Shown: positions 54,471 through 64,000 of the stretch, piece after piece
Layout of the letters: each line of letters starts with the position of its first letter
Position numbering within the stretch: the first letter of the stretch is position 1
Source of the DNA: Basidiobolus meristosporus CBS 931.73
Lineage: Eukaryota; Basidiobolomycota; Basidiobolomycetes; Basidiobolales; Basidiobolaceae
Assembly (NCBI GenBank): GCA_002104905.1
Contig: MCFE01000120.1
Span: forward strand, 1 to 64,000
Direction of reading: 5' to 3'
Length of the DNA: 64,000 nucleotides
Made by a program: the position numbers and the translations under genes
Notes under the pieces: model-generated
Seen by the model: only the letters and a program-made list of their open reading frames with translations
What the model was told of the DNA's origin: nothing
The model's database searches: none

Positions 54471-55039
54471 GCACATTGTTATCTTTGCTGCAGCATCTTG
54501 ATGTTTGATCCTGACCAGATCTACCTGGGCAACCAAATTATTCTTCCTAGAGAGAGATACATAAGATAGAAGGAACATAGTGGAGCAAACAGTATCCATT
54601 GGAAGTAATCCATTAAACTTATTTTACTCTACCTTGCTAGGGCATGCAGTGCAATTTGCAGTTGTTACAAGTTATTTTATTTAATACTGCAGCACCAGTA
54701 GGCAGAATTGCTCCTGAATAGTCTTGCACCATATAGCACAATCTTAGGCACTACAACACAATCTGAAACATTGAGATTGACATGAATGATGGTGCCAACT
54801 CATAATGTATGGATTACATGTTAATTTAGCACCACCATTTTGGTAGATTAAGTGTGGTATTTGGATATGCTTTTTCAGTGTGGGTGGAAATAAAAGCTTG
54901 GTACTCATGCCTGTGCAGAGGTGAAACAACATTGACATTAAGTTAGAAGAGCTTCTCAATAGTCATTAGAACTCTATAACAACTTGAGGGTTAATACAAA
55001 GTGTTGTGAAGGTGCAAATCTAATGTTGACTATAGGAGA
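54471..55039. other. AT-rich DNA with Harb-G-like words
   Basis: The stretch at 54690-54860 resembles 48130-48310 (TTGCTCCTG, TGGTGCCAACT-like words), so it is another remnant of a Harb-G relative. No inverted repeat ends were found and no gene is visible. Confidence 0.4.
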
Positions 55040-55397
55040 GTAACTAAAGTCTAGAAATAAGAGTTGTGGTGGAATAGTAAGTTTAGCAAGTGTTGTGTTC
55101 ACTAAAACAGGAGAGGATCCTTATGGAGGCTCCAGCAGCCCCTTATATACATTTTGCCACATGAATTGCTGACTAATTATAGTTCCTTATGTAAGTTGGG
55201 GCTGGTGACTCATTTAATTGCATCAACATCACTCAATTAGACTGTACTTGTTAGAACTTTTTCTGTCCGATATGGATCTGCTCCATCATCTGCTGACTAA
55301 TACAACTGTTTTGATAGATAATATTGTTGTACTGTTAGGTTTTATATACAACTAATTAATTTGACTAAAAACAGATCAAAATTGAACATTTAAACGT
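55040..55397 (-). repeat. Decayed Ty3-D LTR
   Basis: Similar throughout to 61437-61804 but with many substitutions and small gaps. It lies directly before Ty3-D pol remnants on the minus strand, so it is the 3' LTR of that old copy. Confidence 0.7.
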
Positions 55398-55409
55398 CAG
55401 ATAAATCAG

Positions 55410-57640
55410 ATTTACACTCTCTGATGATCTTGAATGGTCCTGTTGCTTGTGGCTCAAACAGCTTTTAAGTGTTGTTCCTTTCCAATGCAAGGTTCACAAC
55501 CGTCAAAGCCTATTATTATATAATCTTATCAAATCTCTGCTTCTTCTTTTGCAGAATCTTAGAGATTTTTGCCTGTGCCTCCTAATATTTTGCTCTAATT
55601 GTTGGTGTATACTAGGCTGGCTAAGTTCAACCTCCAAGTTATCAGTGAGTTTTGAATGTGTGGTAACTCCTGTGATATTGGTTCACATCCATTCACTGAG
55701 TAAAACAGCTATTGTTGAGTAGTGTTATGCACCCTTACTCTGCATGCAAGGAGTGCTTGATCAATATACTTGTCACATCTACTTACAGCTCCATTTGCAT
55801 ACTTGGCCAGCATTTGTTACAAGTCTTGATATAAGAGTTGTAGAGGAATAGGGAGTTTAGCTAGTATTGCATTCACTAAAACTTGAACTGATTTTTATTG
55901 AGGTTCCAGCAGCTACTTATATACATTTTGCCAGATCAATTGCTGACTAATTGTATTTCCTGATGTAGGTTGTGGCTGATGACTCATTTGATTGCATCAT
56001 CATCACCTAATAAGATCTTACTTAATATATCTATTTCTGTCTGATAAGGATCTGCTGATTCATTTGCTGGCTAATGCTACTGATTTCATATATAATACTG
56101 ATATACTGATAACCTGAGCATGTACTAATTGATTTAACTAAAAACTGATCTAACTTAAACATTCAAGTGGCAGATCATAGCACATTTTCTAAAAAGTCCA
56201 GTAAACTGTGGGGTGACTCAATCAGTTCCTGGGGGATATACTGAAGTTTCCAAATGTCTGATTTACTGCATTGACAAGTAGACTTTCAATGTCTTTATCA
56301 TAATGTTAGCTCATCTATCAGATAGGCTTTCCGTAGGGCTTCCAAACTTCATCAGGATCTCATAGTAGATGAAACAGCAACTTCTTATTCACTGGCTATT
56401 GGTACAACTCTAACTGCCAGTCATTTGGCAACATGTTCAATCGCATTTTGTAGCAGTGGGCAGTCCAATAATAAAGCTAATCTACCATCTCCTTACTGGT
56501 CTTACTGGCCAAAAGGAAAAGAGTCTAGCAATACCCCATGCTTGACCTTGGTGGATTTGGCAACTTGGGTATGTTTTCCCTAGCTTCTCATTATCTTGTT
56601 CCATTCTGCACTACCATGCTTGAGCTTTTACAAGATTACAGGTTCCTTCAGCTCCCCAATATCCATATCCCTTTTATTGCTTGTTTGTTGAATCCAGGCA
56701 AGCACCATAGTAGCAGTAGGCTAAAGGGCTTCAATCAATAGCTTGGTAGAATGTTTCTTCCTACACTATAAACTTGTTGGCTTTGTCCTGGATAATCTTC
56801 TTAATAACTTCATCAACCTCATATCTGATTTATGTACCAGGTTGGGTTGAGGAACTTGCTCTGGTTGTGATGAAGCGGAGCAACTGTGATATTTTCCCAT
56901 GAAAGTAGACAATCTCTTGGTAAAATTACTGAGTCATTCACTCCATCTTGTTATTCCTTGGGATAATACATTGTGAGTAAGTATAAACTTGAGTGAGGCA
57001 TGATCAGTCTTCACAGTGCACTTGACTCCTTCATTGTGACATAGCCATGACTTAAAGCAGTGTATGATGGCAAGTAACTCCTTCTCATGCACCAATATTT
57101 CTGTACTGATGACCTCAGTTTCTGGGATTTAAAAGCACTAGGTATTTCTTTCCCTCATGCTCTTTGCTCAGTACTTTACCAATAACATAATCTGAGGCAT
57201 CTGCACAGAGAGAAAGCACTTTTTGAAGTCAGTCTCTCTCAAGCTTGGGAAGCTCATTCTTGTGCATCAGAAAGGCTTTCACATAAGCTACTTCCCACTC
57301 CAAGGTCTTGTTGTTTGTGAGGATATCAGTCAAATGAGCTGCAATAATTGCCAATGACTTAACACATCTCCTGTAAAATTAGACCATTCCTTGAGTTTCT
57401 GAGCTTTGAGATACTATAGTGCTGCTTCAGATTCTTGAAAACATCCACTTTCCTGGGGTCTACTGTCACTTCTGTTCTAGTCACTATGTGTCCCCAGCAC
57501 TCAACATGCTGTTGGAGTAAATCACACTATGCTTGCTTGCCATATAGCTTGTTCTCTCTTAACTTCTTCAGGACCTTTCATATATGCACCAGGTGGTCCT
57601 CTACTAATAATACTACTTATTCAATAAGTAATGTGATCTG
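55410..57640 (-). pseudogene. Ty3-D pol, old decayed copy
   Basis: Matches the nearly intact pol at 61975-63900 in the same order: C-terminal integrase tail (55410-55814), integrase core and zinc region (56183-56900), RNase H (56900-57330) and RT thumb and palm (57330-57640). Stops are abundant. It is split by the solo LTR at 55815-56182. Confidence 0.8.
55815..56182 (-). repeat. Ty3-D solo LTR with CATT duplication, inside Ty3-D pol
   Basis: 368 bp, plus-strand ends TGTTACAAGTC and AGATCATAGCA. CATT flanks it at 55811-55814 and 56183-56186. The interrupted integrase sequence resumes after it (compare 62340-62400). This shows later reinsertion of the family into its own relic. Confidence 0.88.
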
Positions 57641-58320
57641 TTGCAGTTAGTGAGTCCTTGTTACAGTGATTGGTCACATTGTGTGATGTTTTGTCCAAGT
57701 TACAGTGGACTCATACTGCAAGGGGTCTTGCTCTCATAGGACAATCCCTGTATTCAATGGCATGATCAACTAATCTGACTGGTAGTCTGAAAGAACATCA
57801 AAGTACTCCTTCAGTAGAGTCCAGACTTTCTGGTGACCTAGGGTACAGGAATCCCCCTGTAGAAAATCCATATATATAACTGGTTATCTCTCCTAGGTGC
57901 CCTATAGGGATGTGTCTTGCTAAGTCCACTTGCATAACACAAACCAAAATTGATTAAGTAAAAAGCCAGTCTGGCAAGTATCTACATAAGTCTTGTTGCC
58001 TATTTTGATTGCAGTAGCATGGGTACTCCATTTAATTGATAAAAATCAGCAGAATAGGCATGTTTTCTACATACTAGGCCCAATTTGCAGTTGCAAAATG
58101 AGTGGGCCTGTAGGCCTTTTTATAGTGTTGATTTTTGTACTCACTGGCTCAGTAATATTGCTGACTATGCTTATATATTTCTGAGACCAGATTCTTCTGC
58201 ATAGCATCAATCTCCACTAAAACTGCTTGTGACTATTGTCTTCCATAGTAAACATAGCCTCTCTGATTGGTTCCTGCAGGCTTTCAAGACCCAGAATAGC
58301 TGAGTTATAGTCAAAGGGGA
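57641..58320. other. Decayed retroelement DNA, unassigned
   Basis: On the minus strand, words such as GGTCACCAGAAAGTCTGGAC suggest older Ty3 pol upstream sequence, but no domain is readable. The plus-strand frame at 57993-58184 has two hydrophobic stretches, probably by chance. Confidence 0.35.
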
Positions 58321-58324
58321 TGCT

Positions 58325-59480
58325 GATGACTTGCTTACAAGTTTTGAGCTGAATCTATTGCTACCATGGCATATATGAAGAATAGATGCCCATCAACAGC
58401 ACTTTGTGACTCTACGCCCTTGGAAGCATATACATTGTAAGCCTGCAGCTACCCCTATGTACAACAACCTGAGACTGAACAAATTGCAGCCAGTTGTAAG
58501 TGAAAATGACTCACATATGGTTCAAAACATTCCCTATCACTAAATGACTGGTACTCTGATATATTTGATGGTGTCTAAATGCCCAAAAAGAGTAATGACA
58601 GTTGGAATAGTCAGTCAATACATGCAAAATTTTGGATCAGATTAAATTCCAGCAGTTAAGTAGATTTTGAGATATCTACAAGGTGAATAAGTATGGTGCT
58701 GGTATAATCTGGAGCAGACAATAGGAAAAGCTTTGCTGATTAGAGTTGCTTAAATTGGGGTAGGGATCTGATTGATATAAGCTTTTGTTCAAATTTAAAA
58801 AGTGTTTTGGATACAAGGAACTTATCAAGAATTAGTGGTAATAGTTGAACTGTTGTTTATTAATAAAAAAGCTCGTATTTATATCTTTGTAGAAGTAATA
58901 CAGCTGTAACACTAAGTGACGAGGGTTTCTCATTATTCAGGAGCATTCTGTAGCAGTTTCAGGGTTAGTACATAATAGTTAGTATTAGTGCTAATTTGAT
59001 CCTGACTATAGGTGAATAATCTTAAGACCATAGAGCTGAAGAAAGTGGCAAAGTTAGAACTGTAAATTAGTCCCACAGTGACCAATGCTAGTCCAGAATT
59101 GTTAAGTAAATTTTCAGCTGCAGAATGATACCAAATAGGTCAATATTTCAACACCTTCCCAATGGGTTTGTACTTCCATATGCTGGTCCAGGTATCACTT
59201 GGAAGTGCAATAAACAACCAACTGTGGCCCTATCTACAACTGATGCTGAATGTATGGCGATTTGTCAAGCAACTAAGGAGGCTATATGGCTACTGAAACT
59301 ATTCAAAGCCTTAGGCTGCAATTCAGATGAACCAATATGTTTATACCAGGTTAATTAAAGCTGTATTTCACTAGCTAGGAATCCTATTAATTATGCTAGA
59401 ACTAAGCACAGCAATATACAACATAACATGGTGAGGGAAGCTATAGAAAACCAGCTTCATGATTATTGATTAATTGTACC
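58325..59480 (+). pseudogene. Copia-E RT and RNase H fragment, split by an LTR
   Basis: 58325-58785 matches 52150-52210 and then 53230-53520 (words for PAATPMYNNL, DIAV-like and SQYMQNFGSD). After the LTR at 58786-59153 the RNase H resumes with KQPTVALSTTDAECMAICQA (59190 on) and SCISLARNP. Stops and deletions are frequent. Confidence 0.75.
58786..59153 (-). repeat. Copia-E solo LTR, reversed, inside Copia-E RNase H
   Basis: 368 bp; minus-strand start TGTTGAAATATTGACC, end AATTTGAACA. Sequence on both sides is continuous Copia-E coding DNA in the opposite orientation. The 5-bp flanks (GCTTT and CCTTC) do not match exactly. Confidence 0.8.
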
Positions 59481-59627
59481 ACTATAAACTTAGCTACACC
59501 CCCAGATGATTCGCACAATAGGCAGTGTATTTCCGATGTTGTAGCTACAGAAATTGGTGAAAGCAGGACACTTCTTGTTACACCACATGAGAGCCTTCAC
59601 TATTAAACAAAGTATATCATAATTTGA

Positions 59628-59983
59628 GAAGTGCTTTGCATATACTGAGCTTATCTAGAATTATTGATAATAGTAGAACAGGTGTTTTTTCCAAGAAAAG
59701 CGCAGTATTTATACCTTTGTAGGAGTATTACAACTGTAGTACTAAGGAAGGAGGGTTTCTTAACATCCAGGAGAATTCTGTAACAGCTGCAGGGTTAGTA
59801 CATAATGCTTGGTAAAAGTGCAAATTTGATCTTGGCTATAGGGGAATATTCATAGGATCCTGGATCTGAAGAAAGTTTCAAAATTTGGGCTGTAAGTTAG
59901 TCCTACAGTGAGCAAGACTAATCTTGAAGTGTTAGGAAAACTTTTAGCTGCTGAATGCTTCTAAATGGTCCAATATTTCAACA
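59628..59983 (-). repeat. Copia-E 3' LTR of the minus-strand copy
   Basis: Minus-strand start TGTTGAAATATTGGACC at 59983, directly after the purine tract GAGGGGGAA (59984-59996, reversed). The distal end is uncertain, near 59628. Confidence 0.75.
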
Positions 59984-61436
59984 TTCCCCCTCAACAAAAT
60001 AACTTCTTAATCCTAATTCTTTGTTGAGATTCTCATACTGTGACCTAACTAGCAGTTTTGTTAGCATATCTGCCACCATTTTGTTAGTTGGGCAGTAAAC
60101 CTACTCTACCTGGATATTTCTGCAGCTTCCCTATCAATTTGGTGTCATATATCTATGTGCTCAGTGCTTGCATAATAAGTTAGATTCCTAGCTGTGAAAT
60201 ACAGCTATGATTAGCCTTGCAAAATCATGTTGGTATATCTGAAATAAAGCCCAAGTCTTTGAATAACTCTTTGTGGCTATATAGCCTCCTTGGTTGCTTG
60301 ACAAACAGCCATATATTCAGCATCACTTGTAGATTAGGCCACAGTTGGTTGTTGCAATTCTAAGTGATAGATTCATTAGCATATGGAAGTAGACACCCAG
60401 TGGTAGAGTGCCTGTCCTCTAGATCCCTATCTCAATCTGAGTCAGTATATCAATCAAATCTACACCTATTTGTTGCTCTAGAGTATTCCTGGGCCTTATT
60501 TATGGTACATTGCAGATATCTGAAGATGAGCTGCACTGCTGTTATTTGGTTGGATCCATGATTCAGCATGAATTGACTGACTAATCCAACTGCAATGTCT
60601 GGACCTGCAGATGCCCGCAAGTATATCCAGCTACCAATTATTGACTGATTGGGTACATTCTGCTTCATATTTGAGCTGTTATTACTTAAAACTGGCTGAG
60701 ATTTGCTCAATATCAGGTTAATGTCCATGAAGGTTGCTGTGAACCTGCAATTTTTATTTGAAGCATCTGATGATGGCTTTGATTCTTTTAGACTGACTCA
60801 GGGCAGTTGTACAAATAGGTACGGCAAGTTTTACCTCCATATCAAGAAAATGGCTGAATATTTTGAGATCTTTAATCTCAGACTTGCTGGAGAACTCTGG
60901 CTATGTCTGTTTAAGTGCCTCCTTGTCACTTGTAGCTATTATTAGGTTCTCCACATAATGTATCAGGATAATCATCCCCTTGCAAGTTGTTTCATTCATA
61001 AACTGTGATCTGCTGTGCTACAAATGAACACAAACTCCGTTGCATATATGTCAATCTACTTATACCTTGCTGTAGGTGCCTGCTTAAGCCCATACAGTTA
61101 TTTTGTAAGTCTGCTCACCCAATGCGGGCTTTTTGAACTAGCAAAACCTTTTAGTAGCTCCATGTATGTAGTTTCTTGCAGATCCACACTAAGAAAGGCT
61201 GCTTTGCCGTCCATTTTTTCTAGTTCCAGACTGTGCACAGCTGTCAGAGCTAGAACTATCTTAATAGAGTAAAATTTGGCTACCAGAGCAACTATTTCCT
61301 TGAAGTATAGTCCCTGGATCTGGGAACAGCCTTAGGCCATCAATCAAGCTTTGTACTTATCAATGGTAACATCTGAGCTTATATTAATCTTGTAGACGCA
61401 TCTATATCCAATTAGTCTTGCCCCATTTTGTAAATC
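59984..61436 (-). pseudogene. Copia-E RT and RNase H, minus strand, decayed
   Basis: Read from 61436: NGARLIGYRCVYKIN and DVTIDKYKA (RT start), DGKAAFLSVDLQETTYMELL (about 61185-61245), LYGLKQAPTA, then NQSIIGSWIYLRASAGPDIA (about 60600-60660) and, near the end, VYCPTNKMVADMLTKLL (about 60050-60100). Stops throughout. The upstream part is cut by the Ty3-D element whose 3' LTR begins at 61437. Confidence 0.8.
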
Positions 61437-61804
61437 TGTTACAAGTCTTGGTATAAGAGTTGTAGAGGAATAGGGAGTTTAGCTAGTATTGTATTCACTA
61501 AAACTTGAACTGATTTTTATTGAGGTTCCAGCAGCTCCTTATATACATTTTGCCAGATCAATTGCTGACTAATTGTATTTCCTAATGTAGGTTGTGGCTG
61601 ATGACTCATTTGATTGCATCATCATCACCCAATAAGATCCTATTTAATATATCTATTTCTGTCTGATAAGGATCTGCTGATTCATTTGCTGACTAATGCT
61701 ACTGATTTCATAGATAATACTGATGTACTGATAACCTAAACATATACTAACTGATTTGACTAAAAACTGATCTAACTTAAACATTCAAGCAGCAGATCAT
61801 AACA
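61437..61804 (-). repeat. Ty3-D 3' LTR
   Basis: 368 bp, minus-strand start TGTTATGATCTGCTGC and end GACTTGTAACA. The purine tract TAGGGGAGAA abuts it. It is the 3' LTR of the pol that follows. Promoter-like CTTATATACATTTTG near 61536-61550. Confidence 0.9.
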
Positions 61805-61816
61805 TTCTCCCCTACT
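61805..61816 (-). other. Polypurine tract of Ty3-D, overlapping the pol stop
   Basis: On the minus strand the pol stop TAG (61817-61815) is the start of TAGGGGAGAA, which runs to the LTR. Coding region and replication signal are therefore compacted. Confidence 0.8.
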
Positions 61817-64000
61817 AAAGTTGAGAGGGTTCTCCTGAATCTCTTTTCTTGTGATACCAATATCTTGATGGTTCAGTATTATCAGCAAGTCTTGCAAGCT
61901 TGAGTCTGTCCCTATGCACTAAGTCTTCCCGGATATTGCCTTGTTTGTCCACCAGTTGGTAAGTTGCAAATGGACATTCTCTGATGATCTTGAATGGTCC
62001 TGTCCATTGTGGCTCAAACTTCTTCCGAGTGTTGTTTCTTAGCAATACAAAGTTCCCAACTGTCAATGCTTCTGGTGCTATAGTCTTATCAAATCTCTGC
62101 TTCATCTTTTCTGCACTTTGAGATACTTTGGTCTGTGCCTCTTGACGTCTTTGTTCCAGTTGCTGGTGTCTACTTGGCTGACTGAGTTCATCTTCTAAGG
62201 TGTCTGTAAGCTTTGGTTGTGTGAGATCTCCTGGAATCCTTGGTTCACATCCATAAACTAAGTAAAATGGTGATTGCTGGGTGGTGTTGTGTACTCTGAC
62301 TCTGCATGCAAAGAGTGCTTGGTCTATATACTCATCCCATCTACTGACAACTCCATTTGCATACTTGGTCAGCATTTTTCCAAATAATCCATTAAACCGC
62401 TCAGTGACTCCATTAGTTCTGGGGTGATATGCCGAGGTTTTCAAGTGTCTGATCCGCTGCATTTCCAGGTAAGCCTCTAATGTCTTTGCCATAAAGTTTG
62501 CACCTCTATTGGATAAGATCTCCACAGGGCATCCAAACTTCATCAGGATCTCATGGTAAATGAAACTTGCAACTTCTTGTTCACTGGCTATTGGTACAGC
62601 TTTAGCAACTGGCCATTTAGTGGCATGGTCAATTGCTACTAGGATCCAACGGTTGCATTTCCTGGTAGTTGGCAGTCTTCCAATAAAGTCAATTCCCCAT
62701 CTCTCAAATGGTCTTACAGGCTCCAAAGGGAAGAGTTCGGCAATTCTTTGTGGCTGGCCCTGATTGATTTGGCAGTTTGGGCATGTTTTCACTAGCTTCT
62801 CAATATCTTGTTTCATTCTGGGCCACCATGCTCTGGCTTTCACAAGGCTATAGGTTCCTTCAATCCCAAGATGTCCATATCCATTGTGTAGCTTATGTAT
62901 TAAATCCAGGCGAGCAACATAAGGACAATAGGCAATAGGGCTTCCATCAACAATTCGGTAGAGTGTTTCATCCTGTACAACAAATTTGCTGGCTTCATCC
63001 CGGATTATCTTCTTGATATCTTCATCCACCTCATTAGGAATGGCTTGGTCCTCCAAGTACTTTGGTAATAGGCTAGGCCAATCTGATTCATGCACCAAGT
63101 TGAGTTGTGCAACTTGATCTAATCTTGATAAGGCATCAGCAATCGTGTTGTTTTTTCCAGGGCAGTAGACAATCTCCAGGTCAAATTGCTGAATGTATTC
63201 ACTCCATCTTGTCATTCTTCTAGAGAGTACCTTCTGAGTAAATATATACTTGAGGGAGGCATGATCAGTCTTCACAGTGCATTTGACTCCTTCAATATAG
63301 CATCTCCATGTCTTCAAACAGTGTATTATAGCAAGCATCTCCTTCTCATGAACTGGATAGTTTTGTTCTGCTGAGTTCAGTTTCTTGGATTCAAAGGCAA
63401 CAGGGTAGTCCTTTCCCTCGTGTTCTTGGCTCAGCACTCCACCAATTGCATAATCTGAAGCATCTGTGCACAGAGTGAACTCTTTTCTGAAGTCTGGTAT
63501 TCTTAAGCTTGGCAACTTAGCAAGTTCATTCTTTAGCGTCTGGAAGGCAGTCTCACAAGCTATGTCCCACTTGTAGGTATTGTCTTTCTTGAGGATATCC
63601 GTTAAAGGGGCTGCAATACTTGCAAATGACTTGACAAATCTCCGATAATAGGAAACCATTCCAAGGAAGGATCTGAGTTCTGATATGCTATGGGGCTGCT
63701 TCAAATTCTTGATTACTTCCACCTTCTTGGGGTCTAAGGTTACTCCTGTGCTAGTCACTATGTGTCCCAGATATTCTACGTGTTCCTTGAAGAATTCACA
63801 CTTGGCTAGCTTGCCATATAGCTTGTTCTCTCTTAGTTTCTTCAACACCTTTTCAATGTGTACCATGTGATCCTTTTCTGTCTTGCTGTATATCAATATG
63901 TCATCCAGGTAGATTATCACAAACTTGTCTAAGTACTCCTGAAAGACAGTCTGCATCAGCGTCATGAATGTTGCAGGGGCATTAGTGAGGCCAAAACTCA
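61815..64000 (-). CDS. Ty3-D pol: RT, RNase H, integrase; 5' part outside window
   Basis: Uninterrupted for 728 codons from the right edge. The RT palm begins with FGLTNAPATFM and the catalytic YLDDILIYSK, followed by KNLKQPHSISELRSFLGMVS. RNase H has LCTDASDYAIGGVLSQ, KEMLAIIHCLKTW, KTDHASLKYIF and NNTIADALSR. Integrase has the HHCC zinc domain (HKLHNGYGHLG, CPNCQINQ), WGIDFIGRLP (first Asp), EILSNRGANFMAK and GVTERFNGLFGKML (Glu). The second catalytic position, normally DRG, reads NRG (codon 62510-62508), which should kill strand transfer. The C-terminal WTGPFKIIRECPFATYQLVD matches the usual tail; no chromodomain is visible. The product replicates and inserts the element. Confidence 0.93.
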   Translation of the reverse strand, partial: SFGLTNAPATFMTLMQTVFQEYLDKFVIIYLDDILIYSKTEKDHMVHIEKVLKKLRENKLYGKLAKCEFFKEHVEYLGHIVTSTGVTLDPKKVEVIKNLKQPHSISELRSFLGMVSYYRRFVKSFASIAAPLTDILKKDNTYKWDIACETAFQTLKNELAKLPSLRIPDFRKEFTLCTDASDYAIGGVLSQEHEGKDYPVAFESKKLNSAEQNYPVHEKEMLAIIHCLKTWRCYIEGVKCTVKTDHASLKYIFTQKVLSRRMTRWSEYIQQFDLEIVYCPGKNNTIADALSRLDQVAQLNLVHESDWPSLLPKYLEDQAIPNEVDEDIKKIIRDEASKFVVQDETLYRIVDGSPIAYCPYVARLDLIHKLHNGYGHLGIEGTYSLVKARAWWPRMKQDIEKLVKTCPNCQINQGQPQRIAELFPLEPVRPFERWGIDFIGRLPTTRKCNRWILVAIDHATKWPVAKAVPIASEQEVASFIYHEILMKFGCPVEILSNRGANFMAKTLEAYLEMQRIRHLKTSAYHPRTNGVTERFNGLFGKMLTKYANGVVSRWDEYIDQALFACRVRVHNTTQQSPFYLVYGCEPRIPGDLTQPKLTDTLEDELSQPSRHQQLEQRRQEAQTKVSQSAEKMKQRFDKTIAPEALTVGNFVLLRNNTRKKFEPQWTGPFKIIRECPFATYQLVDKQGNIREDLVHRDRLKLARLADNTEPSRYWYHKKRDSGEPSQL

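Noticed and set aside
57993-58184. Plus-strand frame with two hydrophobic stretches
   Set aside because: It lies in decayed retroelement DNA and has no start context or relatives; AT-rich DNA often yields hydrophobic frames.
13564-64000. CRISPR array, rRNA or bacterial operon structure among the many repeats
   Set aside because: All repeats traced so far are LTRs, inverted-repeat elements or coding relics of eukaryotic transposons; no regularly spaced direct repeats with unique spacers occur.

Overview
This window is fungal nuclear DNA. It holds a chitin synthase, an intron-containing ERO1 gene, a secreted SMP-30-type protein and a seven-helix membrane protein, followed by about 50 kb of nested transposons. 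Fungal origin rests on the chitin synthase (ED and QRRRW motifs), on introns of 44-69 nt in ERO1, and on the Ty3, Copia, CACTA and PIF/Harbinger families. I cannot fix the phylum. Several intron-free genes and an orphan 7TM protein hint at an early-diverging lineage, but that is a guess.

Bases 1-13300 are gene-bearing and rich in CpG. In order they hold: the 3' part of a chitin synthase (+, 1-1701); a nine-exon ERO1 gene (-, 2447-4234); a secreted SMP-30/gluconolactonase-like gene (+, 5723-6880); a doubtful small spliced gene (about 7796-8271); and an intronless 7TM protein (-, 8592-9560). About 4 kb (9561-13560) follows in which I see no gene. The genes look independent. Chitin synthase and ERO1 both belong to cell-wall and secretory biology, but nothing shows co-regulation.

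Bases 13300-64000 are AT-rich and poor in CpG, and consist almost wholly of transposable elements, many inserted in one another. Family names used here are mine. Ty3-A has LTRs of 1,070 bp; its pol lies at 34038-36460 (-) and its LTR recurs at 20959, 32929, 36465 and 41015. Family B is a young gag-protease-only element (29308-32921) with two 804-bp LTRs about 98.5% identical by eye. Ty3-C has LTRs of about 620-640 bp and two decayed coding copies (16515-18990 + and 19881-24345 -). Ty3-D has 368-bp LTRs, an almost intact pol running off the right edge (61815-64000 -), a decayed copy and two solo LTRs with target-site duplications. Copia-E has LTRs of about 369 bp and three decayed copies. CACTA-F (Transposase_21) has one large and two smaller copies plus a divergent second ORF.

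The standout element is a two-gene PIF/Harbinger transposon (36659-40118). It is inserted in a Ty3-A LTR, with an ACT duplication and sibling LTRs serving as empty-site controls. Two shorter relatives share its ends: a 210-bp MITE (36914-37123) and a 733-bp fold-back element (50360-51092). Their subterminal regions carry TGCC motifs phased every 10 bp, including eight consecutive decamers in the MITE. Together with the companion Myb/SANT-like gene, this is the best candidate here for a little-described system.
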